From: Blastocystis sp. Blastoise
Lineage: Eukaryota > Sar > Bigyra > Opalinata > Blastocystidae
Assembly (NCBI GenBank): GCA_039096225.1
Contig: JBBPEB010000033.1
Location: forward strand, 1,115,001-1,179,000
Direction: 5' to 3'
DNA length: 64,000 bases
Shown here piece by piece: positions 35,331 through 51,659 of the stretch. How positions within the stretch are numbered: the first letter of the stretch is position 1; every line of letters begins with the position of its first letter. The position numbers and the translations under genes are program-made. A model generated the notes under the pieces. It worked only from the letters and a program-made list of their open reading frames with translations. It was not told the origin of the DNA and did not search any database.

Positions 35331-35738
35331 TACCATTTCTTTTTCTTTTTCAAGCTTGATTTCTTTCTTAACTGGAGCTAATTGTTTTTGTCTAGTTTTA
35401 AAATCTTCAACTGGAATCACTATAATAATAAAATTATATATAAATATCAATTCTTTGGATCATTTTAGTTTTTGAAAAAACATGTATCGTATCTACTTAC
35501 ATTTAAATCTCCATCGCTTTGATTCGTGATCCGTTTCTCCTTCAGGATCTTCATCATATTGTCTTTTACCTTTCTTCATAGAATCTTCCCATGGATCTAA
35601 TGACTTGTAGGGTGTTCTTTGATGTTTGGTGCTAGTTCTGTGAAAAGCTTTGTCAACTTTTCTCTTCTCAACGTATTTATCAACTAGCTTTTCCAGATTT
35701 TTGTCTTCCTTTGGAACATCATTATTTCTCTTACGCAT
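34657..35738 (-). CDS. Lys-rich coiled-coil protein, CCDC137-like
   Basis: Exons complement(34657..34849, 35111..35235, 35334..35419, 35501..35738), 213 aa. Very basic, helical throughout. The block D-F-K-T-R-Q-K..., R-F-K-G-E-S-L-K-M-Y-G-R-R-I-N-E-S-I-Q resembles the F-K-Q-R-K-G-E-S-D-x-A-Y-x-x-R-M-x-x-E-T-Q core of CCDC137, a nucleolar/chromosome-periphery protein. The N-terminus (MRKRNNDVPK) could act as nuclear signal. The C-terminal R-P-P-E-L-N-F-K-F-K motif looks conserved but I cannot place it. Third intron is a 36-bp tandem repeat. Function is inferred only from the weak family match. Confidence 0.6.
34925..35100 (-). repeat. 36-bp tandem repeat in the CCDC137-like gene intron
   Basis: Four copies of a 36-bp AT-only-but-C unit (containing AAAACAATAAATATATATAA and TCATAAGTATATAA) fill the intron between 34850 and 35110. 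The last two copies are perfect. Confidence 0.9.
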
Positions 35739-35915
35739 TATTTGTATCTTTCAGAAAAACTATTATTAATATATGGAAGAAAGAAGTCGATTTGACCACA
35801 CAGAAAAAAATATATATATAATTGCAGGAAAATAAAAATGTTGACTGTATTTTTTGTTTTGATTTATAGTTTTCAAAAAAAAAAAATTAAAAACTTTGTT
35901 TGATCCTTATTCTAG

Positions 35916-38601
35916 ATGGAGATTGATTTATCCGATAATATTCAAGATCAAGATGACAACAATGGTGTAGATTCAAGTGGAATTGATGGTTTTTCATTTT
36001 CACAAGTATTCAAACATGATGGAAGAAATGTTCAATGGTCTCCAGATGGATTATATATAGCATCTATACTCGAGAAGAAATTGATTGTTCGAGAAAGAAC
36101 TGAATTGACTGTAGTGTATAGTCATGATCTTGAAGATAAATTGGATTATTTTGAATGGTCTTCTGATTCTTCATTGATTTTATGCTTATATAAAAAATAT
36201 GACGTTGTTGATGTTTATTCATTATTAGATCCTAAATATATGATTCGTATTGCGGCTCATGAAGAAGGAATGGTAGGTGCAACATTTGCACATGATAGTA
36301 CACATGTCATTGTCTTTTCTGATTTTCAATTACGTACAACTGTTTATTCTTTAAACCCAAAGGAAGGATATGTATTGATTTAAAAAAAATTGTTGTTTAT
36401 TTTCTTTTATTATTATTTTTTTTAAATATAAAATAAGAATAAAATAGTTTTATTTCAATATTTCTTGTTAATATAGATATGTGTTTCCTGGTGCTAAGAA
36501 TCCAAGATCTATGATATGTTATACAGATAATGATTCATTCTTAATATTAGGAAGTCGAAATGGAGGAAAAGATATGATTAATATTATTAGTACTACTACT
36601 TGGACAATTATTAATCAATTTCAAGTCGATTCTATTGACATGGAATCTGTATATATATATATAGTTTTTTAAACAGATTTATAGTTATAACTATATTATA
36701 AAGATTTATTGTTTTTCAATCAATATATATATAGTTTTTTAAACAGATTTATAGTTACAACTATATTTTAAATTATATTATAAAGATTTATTGTTATAAC
36801 TATATTTAAAATTATATTATAAAGATTTATTGTTATAACTATATTTTAAATTATATTATAAAGATTTATTGTTATTCAATCACTATATATATAAAGTTCT
36901 TAAAAAATATTTATAGTTATAACTATATTTTAAATTATATTATAAAGATTTGTTATTATTTAATATATATATAGATATCTTTTTGTAAGGATGATAAATG
37001 TATATGTATAATTGATTCACCTCTTTATTATAATGTATTTATATACACATTAAATGGAACAAAAATAACACAAATAAATGTAAGCTATTGTTATTATAAT
37101 TACAGTTATTCTTATTTTTATATTATTATAGTTCTATTATTGATATATGATTCTAGTTATTTTTTTATTTTATCATTATATTTATTTTTATTTTATTATT
37201 TATATTATTATATTGATATTATTTTTTGTTATTGTATTTATATTAAAGTGATATTATTTTTTTATTGTATTTGTATTAAAGTGATATACTGTTGATATAT
37301 ATATATATATTACTATAATTCTATATAACTCTTGTATATATAAACTAATCTTATTATACTTGTTCTCCTTAGCCTTATAATGATGCGATGGGTTGTCGAC
37401 GATTCGCCTTTTCTCCCTCTCAACCTCTTTTGGCTCTAGGAGGATATGACCAGTGTATTCGCGTTTATAATACTATTTCTTGGAAAGATCAATCTATTCA
37501 TATACATACACAAGAATCATTTGTCGATAATGCTGTATATATATATATATTGAAATTATATTGATCTATGTTTAATAATGATTAAATATATAATACTATT
37601 TATTTTTTTTTGTAGTAATATAATTATAGATATAATTATAGTTATATCTATATCAATAATTATATCTATATATATAAGTATAACTAATAAATAATCATAT
37701 CTATATATATAAGTATAACTAATAAATAATCATATCTATATCTATAACTATATCTATATCTATAACTATATCTATAGGCCGCTTATATAGAGATAAGTAA
37801 GAGTGATGTATATCAGTCATTACAGGGACAAAAAGCAACTCCAAAACTAGAAAATGAACTTAAAGCTGCTGCAGGGGATACATTCTTTTATGTATATAGA
37901 GGCGCCATTGATATTGCTCTTAAAAAGATACAACCCAGGTATATATAATAATAATAAACATTATAATAAACATAATAAACATTATAATAAACATAATAAA
38001 CATTATAATAAACATTATAATAAACATTATATATATATATATATATAGAATAGAAGAATGTAAAGTAGGTATTAGTAATTTATCATGGAGTCCTGATGGA
38101 AGATATGTAGTATATATATATATAATTAATATAATAAACATAATAAACATAATAAACAAAATAATAATTAATATTCTTTGTTAATTACTCCTATATATCT
38201 ACATTTAGCAATCTACAAGTGATAATCTTCCTAAAGCTGTTTGGATATGGGATATATATCGTCATCGTTTACATTCTATTATTATATTTAAAGAAGTAGT
38301 AACAAGTGTGACGTGGTGTCCCGTTGCGTTCTTATTAGCTATTGCTACTGCTTCGAAAATGGTCTATATTTGGAGACCAACAGGCATGTGTTGGCTACGA
38401 ATTCCTGAAAGTATATAATTATATGGATTACTATTAGTTTCATTCAAATAAATATAAATACTATAAAAGAATCTCATTATGCTTTTTATAATCATTATGT
38501 ATATAGAAGATTTCAATGTAAAGACATTGAAATGGAATGATGATGGAAACACGCTATTATTATGTGATCAAAATTCTTATATTGTTTCTTATTTCGAATA
38601 A
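35916..38601 (+). CDS. WRAP73: WRAP73/WDR8-type WD40 protein
   Basis: Exons 35916..36367, 36477..36648, 36975..37079, 37373..37534, 37778..37938, 38049..38109, 38209..38410, 38507..38601, about 469 aa. After a short acidic leader the order follows WRAP73: F-S-Q-V-F-K...W-S-P-D-G-L-Y-I-A, I-V-R-E-R, F-E-W-S-S-D-S-S-L-I-L-C, F-Q-L-R-T-T-V-Y-S-L, then F-A-F-S-P-S-Q-P-L-L-A-L-G-G-Y-D, I-S-N-L-S-W-S-P-D-G-R-Y, A-V-W-I-W-D-I. WRAP73 works at centrosomes/spindle poles (with SSX2IP in animals, Msd1-Wdr8 in fission yeast). The first intron cannot be spliced GT-AG in frame; the exon ends given assume an AT-AG junction (see findings). Several introns are tandem repeats. Confidence 0.88.
36649..36974 (+). 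repeat. About 50-bp tandem repeat in WRAP73 intron 2
   Basis: Four to five imperfect copies of a unit with TTTATAGTTATAACTATATT, AAATTATATTATAAAGATT and TATTGTT make up the whole intron. TATAG occurs in several copies, so decoy acceptors are present. Confidence 0.85.
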
Positions 38602-39193
38602 TTGCATTCGTTTTCATTTTTAAATATTATAACTAGTATCTTGTCAGCAGTGTTATACTTGTAGAACTTATTCACTATTATGTTTTATTCATTGTATGCT
38701 ATTCTTTTCAATTTTGGCTGTTTTCATTTCATTTTAATGGCATTGTTATGTGTTTTGGAACTCTATTTTAATAACTAACATTATGAAATCCAAGAATTCT
38801 TTTCTTTTTTTCTATATTATGAAAAAATAAAATGAATAAACATAAATAAAATAAAATGAAAATCATTATGACTCTATTTTCTTTTCCACTTTATTTTCCT
38901 GTAAATAGCCAATAGTTGAACTCAAAGACTCCAAGTTCAGAACACAAAAGATATCCCCAATCATAAAACCCAAAGAAAATTCCGAGAAGTCAAAATTTGT
39001 TCAACCAATAAAGGAAGAGATATGGAAAATAGATGGATTTCATTGGCTTAAAAAATTTGTCATTCTCGTAGAATTATAAAAGCGAATGCAGTGAGTGACC
39101 TTTATTCTGATGTGGATAAATATATAAACAGTTTCTTTTAAAGAATTGAGACTCTCCCTACTATTAAACTTAATCTAAGAAAAGTCTTTCAAT
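38602..39193. other. Intergenic region with promoter
   Basis: The first 300 bp are plain AT-rich sequence. The last 290 bp are of higher complexity and hold the CCAAT/TATA elements listed separately. No ORF or RNA was seen. Confidence 0.6.
39005..39082 (+). promoter_or_regulatory. CCAAT and TATA boxes before the C2H2 gene
   Basis: CCAAT at 39005-39009, inverted CCAAT (ATTGG) at 39042-39046 and TATAAAAG at 39075-39082, about 110 bp before the ATG. The sequence around it is visibly less AT-rich than other spacers, so the boxes are less likely to be chance. Spacing suits a pol II core promoter. Confidence 0.5.
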
Positions 39194-41280
<2,087 letters not shown>

Positions 41281-42019
41281 ATATCTATAAGTAATCTATC
41301 TGTAGTATATCGAAACATTTATTGAACACTTGCTCTCATATATCAATTGTATATTGTTTTTAACAATACAGAATAATAAGATATATATGTCTATTTTCTT
41401 AATATAATTCTCATCCTACTTTTATTATTATTATATATTTTTATATATTTATATAATAATTGTTCTATCTATTTTTATGATTATCTCATTGGGATACACT
41501 TAATAGAACAATATTATTCTAATTATTTCTCATCTTTTTTTTTTCATATTCACTCATTCATTTTCATTCAAAAATCAAAACATTATCTATATATATTGTT
41601 TGTATCATAATATTCTATTGTTATTTATTCTTTTTGCTTTTTTATCACTCGTTCTTTTATAATTATTCTCCATTTTTACTTTTCTTTTCTTCTGAACTTT
41701 TTCTCTTTTTATGTATACGTCTTCATTTCCTTTATTTTATTTCATTTTTAATGGAAACGAAAAGATCCATTGTTCATTTTGTTTTGTTCAAGTTTTTATG
41801 AACTTAGATAATAACATATATATGTCTTTTGTAAATAAATACTATTAACTAACCTTTATTCACTTTTAAAATTTGCAAATTGAAATGAAACTAAATAAAA
41901 GCAAGTTTCTGAATAAACAACTGGTTTCTTCTGAAATGAACTGACTTTTTTCCTGACTCACTTTTTTTATCCATTATTTCAAAATACTTGATCTTCGATT
42001 ATTCTTCAATTTATTTAAT
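41281..42019. other. Non-coding spacer
   Basis: 739 bp, strongly T-rich on the plus strand. No gene, RNA or repeat was supported. Confidence 0.6.
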
Positions 42020-43016
42020 ATGAAATATTTTTCACAACTTATAATCATCAGTGTTTTCATATTCTTAGCATCAGCTGTTTCTACAGTTAAAGTCGAAGTA
42101 TATATGGAAAGCAAATGCAATGCTTGTAGAAGATTTATAATTTATAAATTATCTGAGTTTTTGGCTCATCCTGACATAAAGAGTATGGTTGATCTTGAAA
42201 TAGTTCCTTTTGGAAATGGAAAGATTATTTCTGAGAATCCTGTTGATATTATTTGTCAACATGGAATTAGTGAATGTAGAGGAAATATCGTTTTACTCTG
42301 TGGTTTGAAGTATAATGAGGATAAAGGACTTGATTTCTTATTATGTATGGAGAAATATCATAGTGAAAATATGGCAAGTGATTCTATTAATCAATGTAGT
42401 GAGTTACTTCATTTAGATACTGCTGATTCTGTAATCGAATGTGCTAATGGTGCTGAAGGTCGTCAATTACATTTAGATGCTGGTAAGAAAACTCCTTCTC
42501 ATCGTTATGTCCCATGGATTGTTGTTGATGGTAAAAGTCTTGATGGTAAAATCAATGATTTTGATAAAATTATATGTCAAGCTTATCAGGGAGAGATGGG
42601 ACCTACTTGTCAATCTATATTACAGTATATATACTTATATCGAATATTATTTTAAGAAGAAACTTACCTATTTTTTTTTTAATAAAAATTTCTTTTTTTT
42701 TATTCTATATATCTATAATTATACTAATTTTCTTATTTATAGCAATCCAAGAAGACTTCGTGATATTTCTATTGAAAGTACTAATAATAGCACTATTTTA
42801 ATGAATAATATAACTAATAATGTTATAAATAATAATAATGCTGTTCATAATATAAATAATAATATGACTACTTCAGTAGAAGCTCAAAAAACTCTTGGTG
42901 AAGAATTAAAACATGTAGAATCTGAACGTGAACATGCTTTGAAATTACCTTTTACGTTTATTCATAAATTAGTTGATACTATAAAACAAATGAAAAATCA
43001 TATGAAAAAGAACTAA
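42020..43016 (+). CDS. GILT-family thiol reductase 1 (active site CNAC)
   Basis: Exons 42020..42624, 42743..43016, 292 aa. Signal peptide (about 1-20), then the GILT domain: active-site E-S-K-C-N-A-C at about 33-36 (CXXC intact) and the signature C-Q-H-G-I-S-E-C-R-G-N-I-V-L-L-C. This matches the family consensus CQHGX2ECX2NX4C. GILT enzymes reduce protein disulfides in lysosomes or the secretory path. A C-terminal tail coded mostly by exon 2 is Asn-rich with a Lys/Glu helix. First of three tandem copies; it is the most diverged of the three. Confidence 0.9.
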
Positions 43017-43476
43017 TTAATTTTTTTTAGAATAATTATATCTATTTATTGTATATATAAATCTTTTTTTAATTATTATTATCATTTCGTATTTACTGTT
43101 TTTTAAATATATATTTATTTATATATAAATTCTTTTTAAATGTTCATTTTCGTAAAATCTGTTTGTCAACTCTCTTTCAAAACTTTATAAGAATAGTCTT
43201 TATATCTTTTCTTCTAGAATATACTCATCCAAGTGACTTGTATCATTTAACTTTACATAGTTATTTAATTATACTATAAAGAATCTGTAAATTTATCTGT
43301 GGAGAACAAATGTCTACAAACGAATCATATTTTTAAAAAGCAGTTGCTGAACAATTTTATATGAAATGATTGGTCCCTCTTTAGTTCTTAATATTCCCAT
43401 GATTATTTTTTTCGTTTAATAAAGAAGATGATTTTCCAGAAATTATTATTTTATTTTTTATCTTTATTAAAACAAG
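43017..43476. other. Spacer between GILT genes
   Basis: 460 bp, promoter of GILT copy 2 presumably included. No ORF or RNA was seen. Confidence 0.6.
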
Positions 43477-44436
43477 ATGAAGTTTATTTCTTTATTATTC
43501 CTCATTACCCTTGCACTTGCTCAAAAAGTCAATGTCACTGCTAAAGTTGAAAGTTTATGTCCTGATACTATACGTTTCTTTACTAGAACTATGAATGAAA
43601 TAAGAAAACATCAAGATATTATGGATGTTATTGATTTTAATATCATTCCTTATGGAAAAGCTGTTACTATCAGTCGTAGTCCTCCTACTTTTACTTGTCA
43701 ACATGGAAATGCTGAATGTAATGGGAATATTATTCTTAATTGTGGTTTAAAGTATATTCCTAAGAATCAATTAGCTTTTACTATTTGTTTGGCTGAGCGT
43801 TTCTCTTATACTGAAGATGATGTTAGAGCTTGTGCTTCTGAAGCTGGTGCTACTGATGGAATGACTGAAAGTATTTTATCTTGTTCTAAAGGAATGGAAG
43901 GTCTTCAATTACATTTAGAAGCTGGTGATAAAACTGGATCTATTTTCTTTGTTCCTTTTATTACTGTAAACAATAAATTTATTGGTACTAATCCTAGTAG
44001 ATTACTTCCTACTATTTGTAAAGCTCTTCCTGAACCTGTTCCTGAAAGTTGTAAATCTGTTTTAGCTATTCCAGGTCTTTATAATGAAGATAAAAAATAT
44101 AGACATCCTAGAAAACATAATCTTGCTGCTAATGAACTTTTAACTCAAGAAGAAAGATCTGAATTAAAGAATCAATTAAAAGACTCTTTAAAATCTTTAA
44201 ATAGAAATTCTGCTCTTTCTCCTGATGAAAAACAACAGGAAAGAATAAATATTCGTAAATCGTATAGAGCACTTTTACTTCAAACTCTTGAAAAGAAATT
44301 AAGTACTCTTTCTCAAGATGATCCTAAGAAAGCTACTATAGAACAAACAATTAATAAGTTAAAAACTGTAGGATTTGAACGTCGTCAATATATTAATAGA
44401 AACTTTAATGCTGGACATAGAATTATTAGTGAATAA
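43477..44436 (+). CDS. GILT-family protein 2 with active site CPDT and helical tail
   Basis: Intronless, 319 aa. Signal peptide (1-15), then V-E-S-L-C-P-D-T at the place where the neighbours have CNAC and CPDC: the second active-site cysteine is Thr (codon ACT). The signature C-Q-H-G-N-A-E-C-N-G-N-I-I-L-N-C is intact, as are the later Cys. After about residue 200 there is a Lys/Glu/Gln-rich helical extension of roughly 110 residues (N-E-L-L-T-Q-E-E-R, L-S-P-D-E-K-Q-Q-E-R) not present in copies 1 and 3. Without the resolving Cys it cannot run the usual dithiol reduction; a monothiol, isomerase, trapping or non-enzymatic role is possible. Codon use is like that of its neighbours, so it is probably expressed. 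Confidence 0.9.
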   Translation: MKFISLLFLITLALAQKVNVTAKVESLCPDTIRFFTRTMNEIRKHQDIMDVIDFNIIPYGKAVTISRSPPTFTCQHGNAECNGNIILNCGLKYIPKNQLAFTICLAERFSYTEDDVRACASEAGATDGMTESILSCSKGMEGLQLHLEAGDKTGSIFFVPFITVNNKFIGTNPSRLLPTICKALPEPVPESCKSVLAIPGLYNEDKKYRHPRKHNLAANELLTQEERSELKNQLKDSLKSLNRNSALSPDEKQQERINIRKSYRALLLQTLEKKLSTLSQDDPKKATIEQTINKLKTVGFERRQYINRNFNAGHRIISE

Positions 44437-45045
44437 TTCTATTGATTCTTTTATAGTCATGTATATACATACTATTCATTTTTGTATAGAATCTTTATTC
44501 TATTTGATCTATACAAATCCAAATTATAAATTATTATATATTTATATATAAAAATCTCCATTATTATTGTTTTATGACATTTCTCATTTGTTCTATTCAT
44601 TCGTTTTTATTATTATGGAACTAAATTCTATTCTTTTTGCTTTGTTTCATTTTTTTTTTTTTTGAACTCATCATCTAAATATAGTATTAAAAAAAGTTGA
44701 AAAAACAGAATAGTTACCAATGAATAAATGGCGATGAACACGAAAACCTTAAATAATTATTAACTAGAAAAAAAATAGAGTATTCGTATCCTAATAAAAT
44801 ACAGAAATGATGTACGTTGAAATAACATATGAAAAGCTCAAAATATAATAAAACAACTAAAAATACAAAAAAAAGAAACGAAAAACAATTAATTGTAATT
44901 CTAGATGCGTCACGAAAAGAGAAACAAATTCTTATAATTATCATAAGAATTCTAATGATGACTTTCCATTTTCTCTATTGTTTAAAAGAGATGTTGTTTT
45001 TCTTTATGTGTTTATAATAAATTTATTCTTTGTAGTTATTTGAAT
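44437..45045. other. Spacer between GILT genes
   Basis: 609 bp. TTTGTAG just before the copy 3 ATG could be the end of a 5' UTR intron. Nothing else was seen. Confidence 0.55.
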
Positions 45046-45155
45046 ATGAAGTTCTTTGCTTTATTATTTATTGTTGCTATCGCTCTTGCTGATGTATGTA
45101 TTTATTTATGAATTCAAAGATCATTTACATTAATTTTTCTCTATTTTCCTTATCA

Positions 45156-45186
<31 letters not shown>

Positions 45187-45748
45187 GGTCAAGGTTGTTG
45201 CTAAGGTTGAAAGTAAGTGTCCTGATTGTATTAATTTCTGGACTGCTGGTGTTGGTGAATTCATGCAATATGAAGATCTTAAGGATACTATTGATATGAC
45301 TATTCTTGGTTATGGTAAGGCTATGACATTAACTCTTGATCCTCCTACTTTCTATTGTCAACATGGAGAACCTGAATGTTATGGTAATAAGGTTATTGAT
45401 TGTGGTGTTCAATATGTTTATGAAAAACAAATTGAATTCACTATGTGTTTATCTCAAAATCCTTCTTATAGTGATGAAGTTATTGGTAACTGTATTAATA
45501 AGATTGGTGCTGAAGAAGCTATGACTGAAAAGATTCTTACTTGTGCTAAGGGTGCTGAAGGTAATAAACTTCATATGGCTGCTGGTGAAGCTACTGGTAG
45601 TGTCAGTTATGTTCCTTATGTCACTATTAATGGTGAATTCCTTGGTTATAACAACAAAGATTTCACTTTAAAGGTTTGTCAAGCTATTGAAGGTCCTAAG
45701 CCTGCTAGTTGTGCTAAGGTTTTTGGCCAATCTCATCTTAGAAAGTAA
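45046..45748 (+). CDS. GILT-family thiol reductase 3 (active site CPDC)
   Basis: Exons 45046..45093, 45185..45748, 203 aa, the usual size of a minimal GILT. Exon 1 codes exactly the signal peptide (MKFFALLFIVAIALAD). Active site K-C-P-D-C-I-N at about 27-30 and signature C-Q-H-G-E-P-E-C-Y-G-N-K-V-I-D-C are complete. Closest to copy 2 in sequence (V-A-K-V-E-S-x-C-P-D) but with the second Cys present. It is followed convergently by the PDI-like gene. Confidence 0.92.
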
Positions 45749-45981
45749 AAATAATGAAAATGATATTTTTTTTATATTGTTAATATATTCTATAATATAT
45801 TATTTATTTAAAAAGTATTTCTTTCATATATTTTTGAAAACTTGTTTTGTTATAAGTGAATTATTATTAGAAAAGAATTTATAAAAAAATAATAATGAAT
45901 AATGAAGAACAATACAAACTAATAATTAGATAACTTATTAAGTAATAAAAGAAATTAGACAAGTCAATAATAGAATAATAA

Positions 45982-48359
<2,378 letters not shown>

Positions 48360-48487
48360 GAAGAAAGAAATTTATTGACTTGAACAAAAGCACCTAATAA
48401 ACATGGATTTCTGTACTTTTTTATTATTTTTTTTAAATTCGTCGTAAGTTTTTGTTTAGTGAAACTACGAATCAATGAAAATTGCAC

Positions 48488-48564
48488 TTGCTAGCAAACA
48501 GAAATTTCCTAGGAATTTCCTAGAAATACTGGTAAAGACTATTATAGAAAATTTGCTAGCAAAT
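48488..48564. promoter_or_regulatory. Palindromic sites in the PDI / F-box bidirectional promoter
   Basis: The 264-bp gap between the divergent PDI-like and F-box genes contains the palindrome TTGCTAGCAA twice (near 48489 and 48554). Between them is TTTCCTAGGAA followed by a half copy TTTCCTAGAAA. Such paired palindromes in a divergent promoter may bind dimeric factors. No known factor is implied. Confidence 0.45.
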
Positions 48565-48623
48565 TTCTTTGTTTTTCTTTTCAGTTCGTAAAATATTTTC
48601 TTTTATTTATATGTAATGAATTC

Positions 48624-51214
48624 ATGAGTTCTAAGATTCATTGGCTTTCTGAAGGAAATCCTGAACTTCTACGGCTCACACAAATGCTACATAAAGTACA
48701 AAAAAACTTGATTTCTCAACCTAAGGAGTACTATTATTCTTTATTTTTTACTACTTTATCTAGATTATCAAGTTTCCTATCAGTGCTATCATCTGAGGAT
48801 ACTAGATGGACAGATCAAATTGCTTTTGAACATAATATTCCAAAAAAAGTATTATCATTTCTTGTAGATCTCTTTAAAACTCACTCAGAACATCAGAAAG
48901 AAATCTGCACAATCATTTTCTTCAGATATTTTCATAAATCATACATAAATGAAGATTCAAGTGTCATTCTTCTTATTATGTATATTCTTATTATTTCTAT
49001 TTTTTTTTTTAATATTTTATTAGGTCTATAAAATCTATGTTTGAAGTTATGAGTCCTGAAACCCTTAATTTCTATAAGAAACCATTTCTGAAATGTTTTC
49101 ATTCTTATATAAAGAGTCCTACTTGTTTATATAATTATCCTCATTTCCTAACACGAATATTATTCTTATATCAATATATCCCTGAGAATCAAGTAATAAA
49201 ATATATGATTCAAAAAGCATTCGAGCAATGCATTTATTTTGAATATACAGTGGTATTTATATAATTTTATATTATTATATTTATTTTGTATATATTGTTT
49301 TTTTATATATATATATTTTAATTATTATTATATTCATTTTTTATATATATTAAAATATATACTTTGTATAATATTTTTATAATATTTTTATATATTATTA
49401 ACTTTTTATATATTATTAACTTTTTATATATTATTATATATAAATATAAATTACTCATCTCTATATATGATTATCTATTATTTTATCTATAGAATACAAC
49501 ATATCAAGAATTATATTCACGGCTATTTCCATCTCTTCCTCTTCATACTATGCGAAAACCCATGTTTGTTTTCCCGCCAAAAGAATACACAATATGCCAA
49601 TGTAGTCATTGCTTACAAGATCGCTGTCATTTATGTTCCGGAACACTATCCTCTTCAATTCCTCCTTTAGTATTTCCTTCGTTATATTCAAATGCTTCTC
49701 TTTCTTCTTCTATCTCTACTATATCTAGAGTATCTATATGTCAATTATATTCTACTTTCTCTATTTATATTCATCTTCTTCATAATATTATTGTTGAATT
49801 CTCAAATTGGTACTCAAATCAATCTCTTCAAATCTCGTTCAACCAATTAGAATGCTTATGCACAACATTAATCTCCACTCTAAAAACAGTATTCAACCAA
49901 CCATTAAAGAATCAGAATATATTCCTATATCTGGATGTATATTTACAATCTCTATTTGAATCGAATTTATATATACCTAATTCTATTCCTACTGATCAAG
50001 AACTTTATTCTATATTATTCCAACCTATCTCTTATTCTTATTCTCAATATATATTAAATAATAAACAAATAACTCCGCCAATAACTGCTTTCTCTATTCT
50101 ATTACTCACATTAGGAAATTCCTCTAAAGAATTTATTATACAATGTATTGAAATATTATGGAATTCGTCGAATGTATATATATATAAATTATTATTATTA
50201 TGATTAATAGTATTATAGTTATACTTTTATCAATTTGTATATATTGTTATATTCATTATTTTGTTATTTATATTCTTTTATCAATTTATATATATTGTTG
50301 AATCCATTATTTTGCTATTTATATTCTTTTATCAATTTATATATATTGTTGAATCCACTATTTTGTTATTTATATATTTTTCTTGTTAACATTATAATTT
50401 TACATTTTATTGATTATGTTATTTTTAAATATCGTATCTATTATTATATTTTAGTCTTTTACATATATTCATTATTCATTTATCTATATAGAATAATCCA
50501 TATAATTTATATTCATTATCGTTAGTTCTCTCTCATTCTCCTAAATTAACATCTTCTGATCTTTCTTTTATACTTACTTCTATATATGAAGATATACAAC
50601 ATCAACATATACACTATTCACCATCTTCTCTTCTATATATATTCATTCATTTATTATATGTAAGAGGATATAAACAAATATTTAATTTCACTTCTAAAAG
50701 TATTACATTATTTATGAATCTATTCAGTTATTTTCAGTCACTTCCAGTTGCTGTGTGGTCATCTCTTTCTTCCTCACTTCGATATTATACATATATACAA
50801 TTATATGATACACTCTCTCCTTCAGTATCTCTATTTCCTTCTCTTCATTTCTGCTGTATACGGTGGTGTGTACATTTATGTCGTCAATGCATTCAACAAT
50901 CACCTCTTCTCTCTTGTTCTTTATGTGCCAATAAATTTAATAATAATGGTAATGATAATGATAATAATGGTAATAATAATGGTAATAATAATGGTAATAA
51001 TAGTGTTAATAATAATAATATAGAACCCTCTTCAAATAATAATAATATATTTTCTTCTTTTTCTTCTTTATATTATATACATCCTCCGTCATCTTATACT
51101 CCTTCTAAACCAAAAAAGATACTTAAGTTTTCAGATATAACACCAGATATTATGAAACAAAAAGTATATAATAATCAACCATTAACAGGTCAATATACTA
51201 TTCCTTCTTCTAGT

Positions 51215-51301
<87 letters not shown>

Positions 51302-51583
51302 CTTGTTTCTCCACGATCTACTATATCAGCATGTTCATCTGATCTCAGCCAGATTCAGAATAATTCAGATAACTCTATAAATGATAATAACACGAATGAA
51401 TGTTTAAATAAGAATAAGAATACAATAAATAGGACATTAGACCATTGCTCATGGACTCCTCAAGAAGGATCTCATCGTTGTTTATGTGGAGAAGATCATA
51501 CATGTGATATACAAATATATTTAGATCTATATAATCAGAGAGAACAAAGAAAGGATATAGATAAAGATTATGGTATAGAGTCT

Positions 51584-51659
<76 letters not shown>

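Noticed and set aside
50395-50490. Extra exon in the F-box gene between 50180 and 50490
   Set aside because: Open frames there are Ile/Tyr/Leu translations of the 51-bp repeat, and exons 3 and 4 already join in phase.
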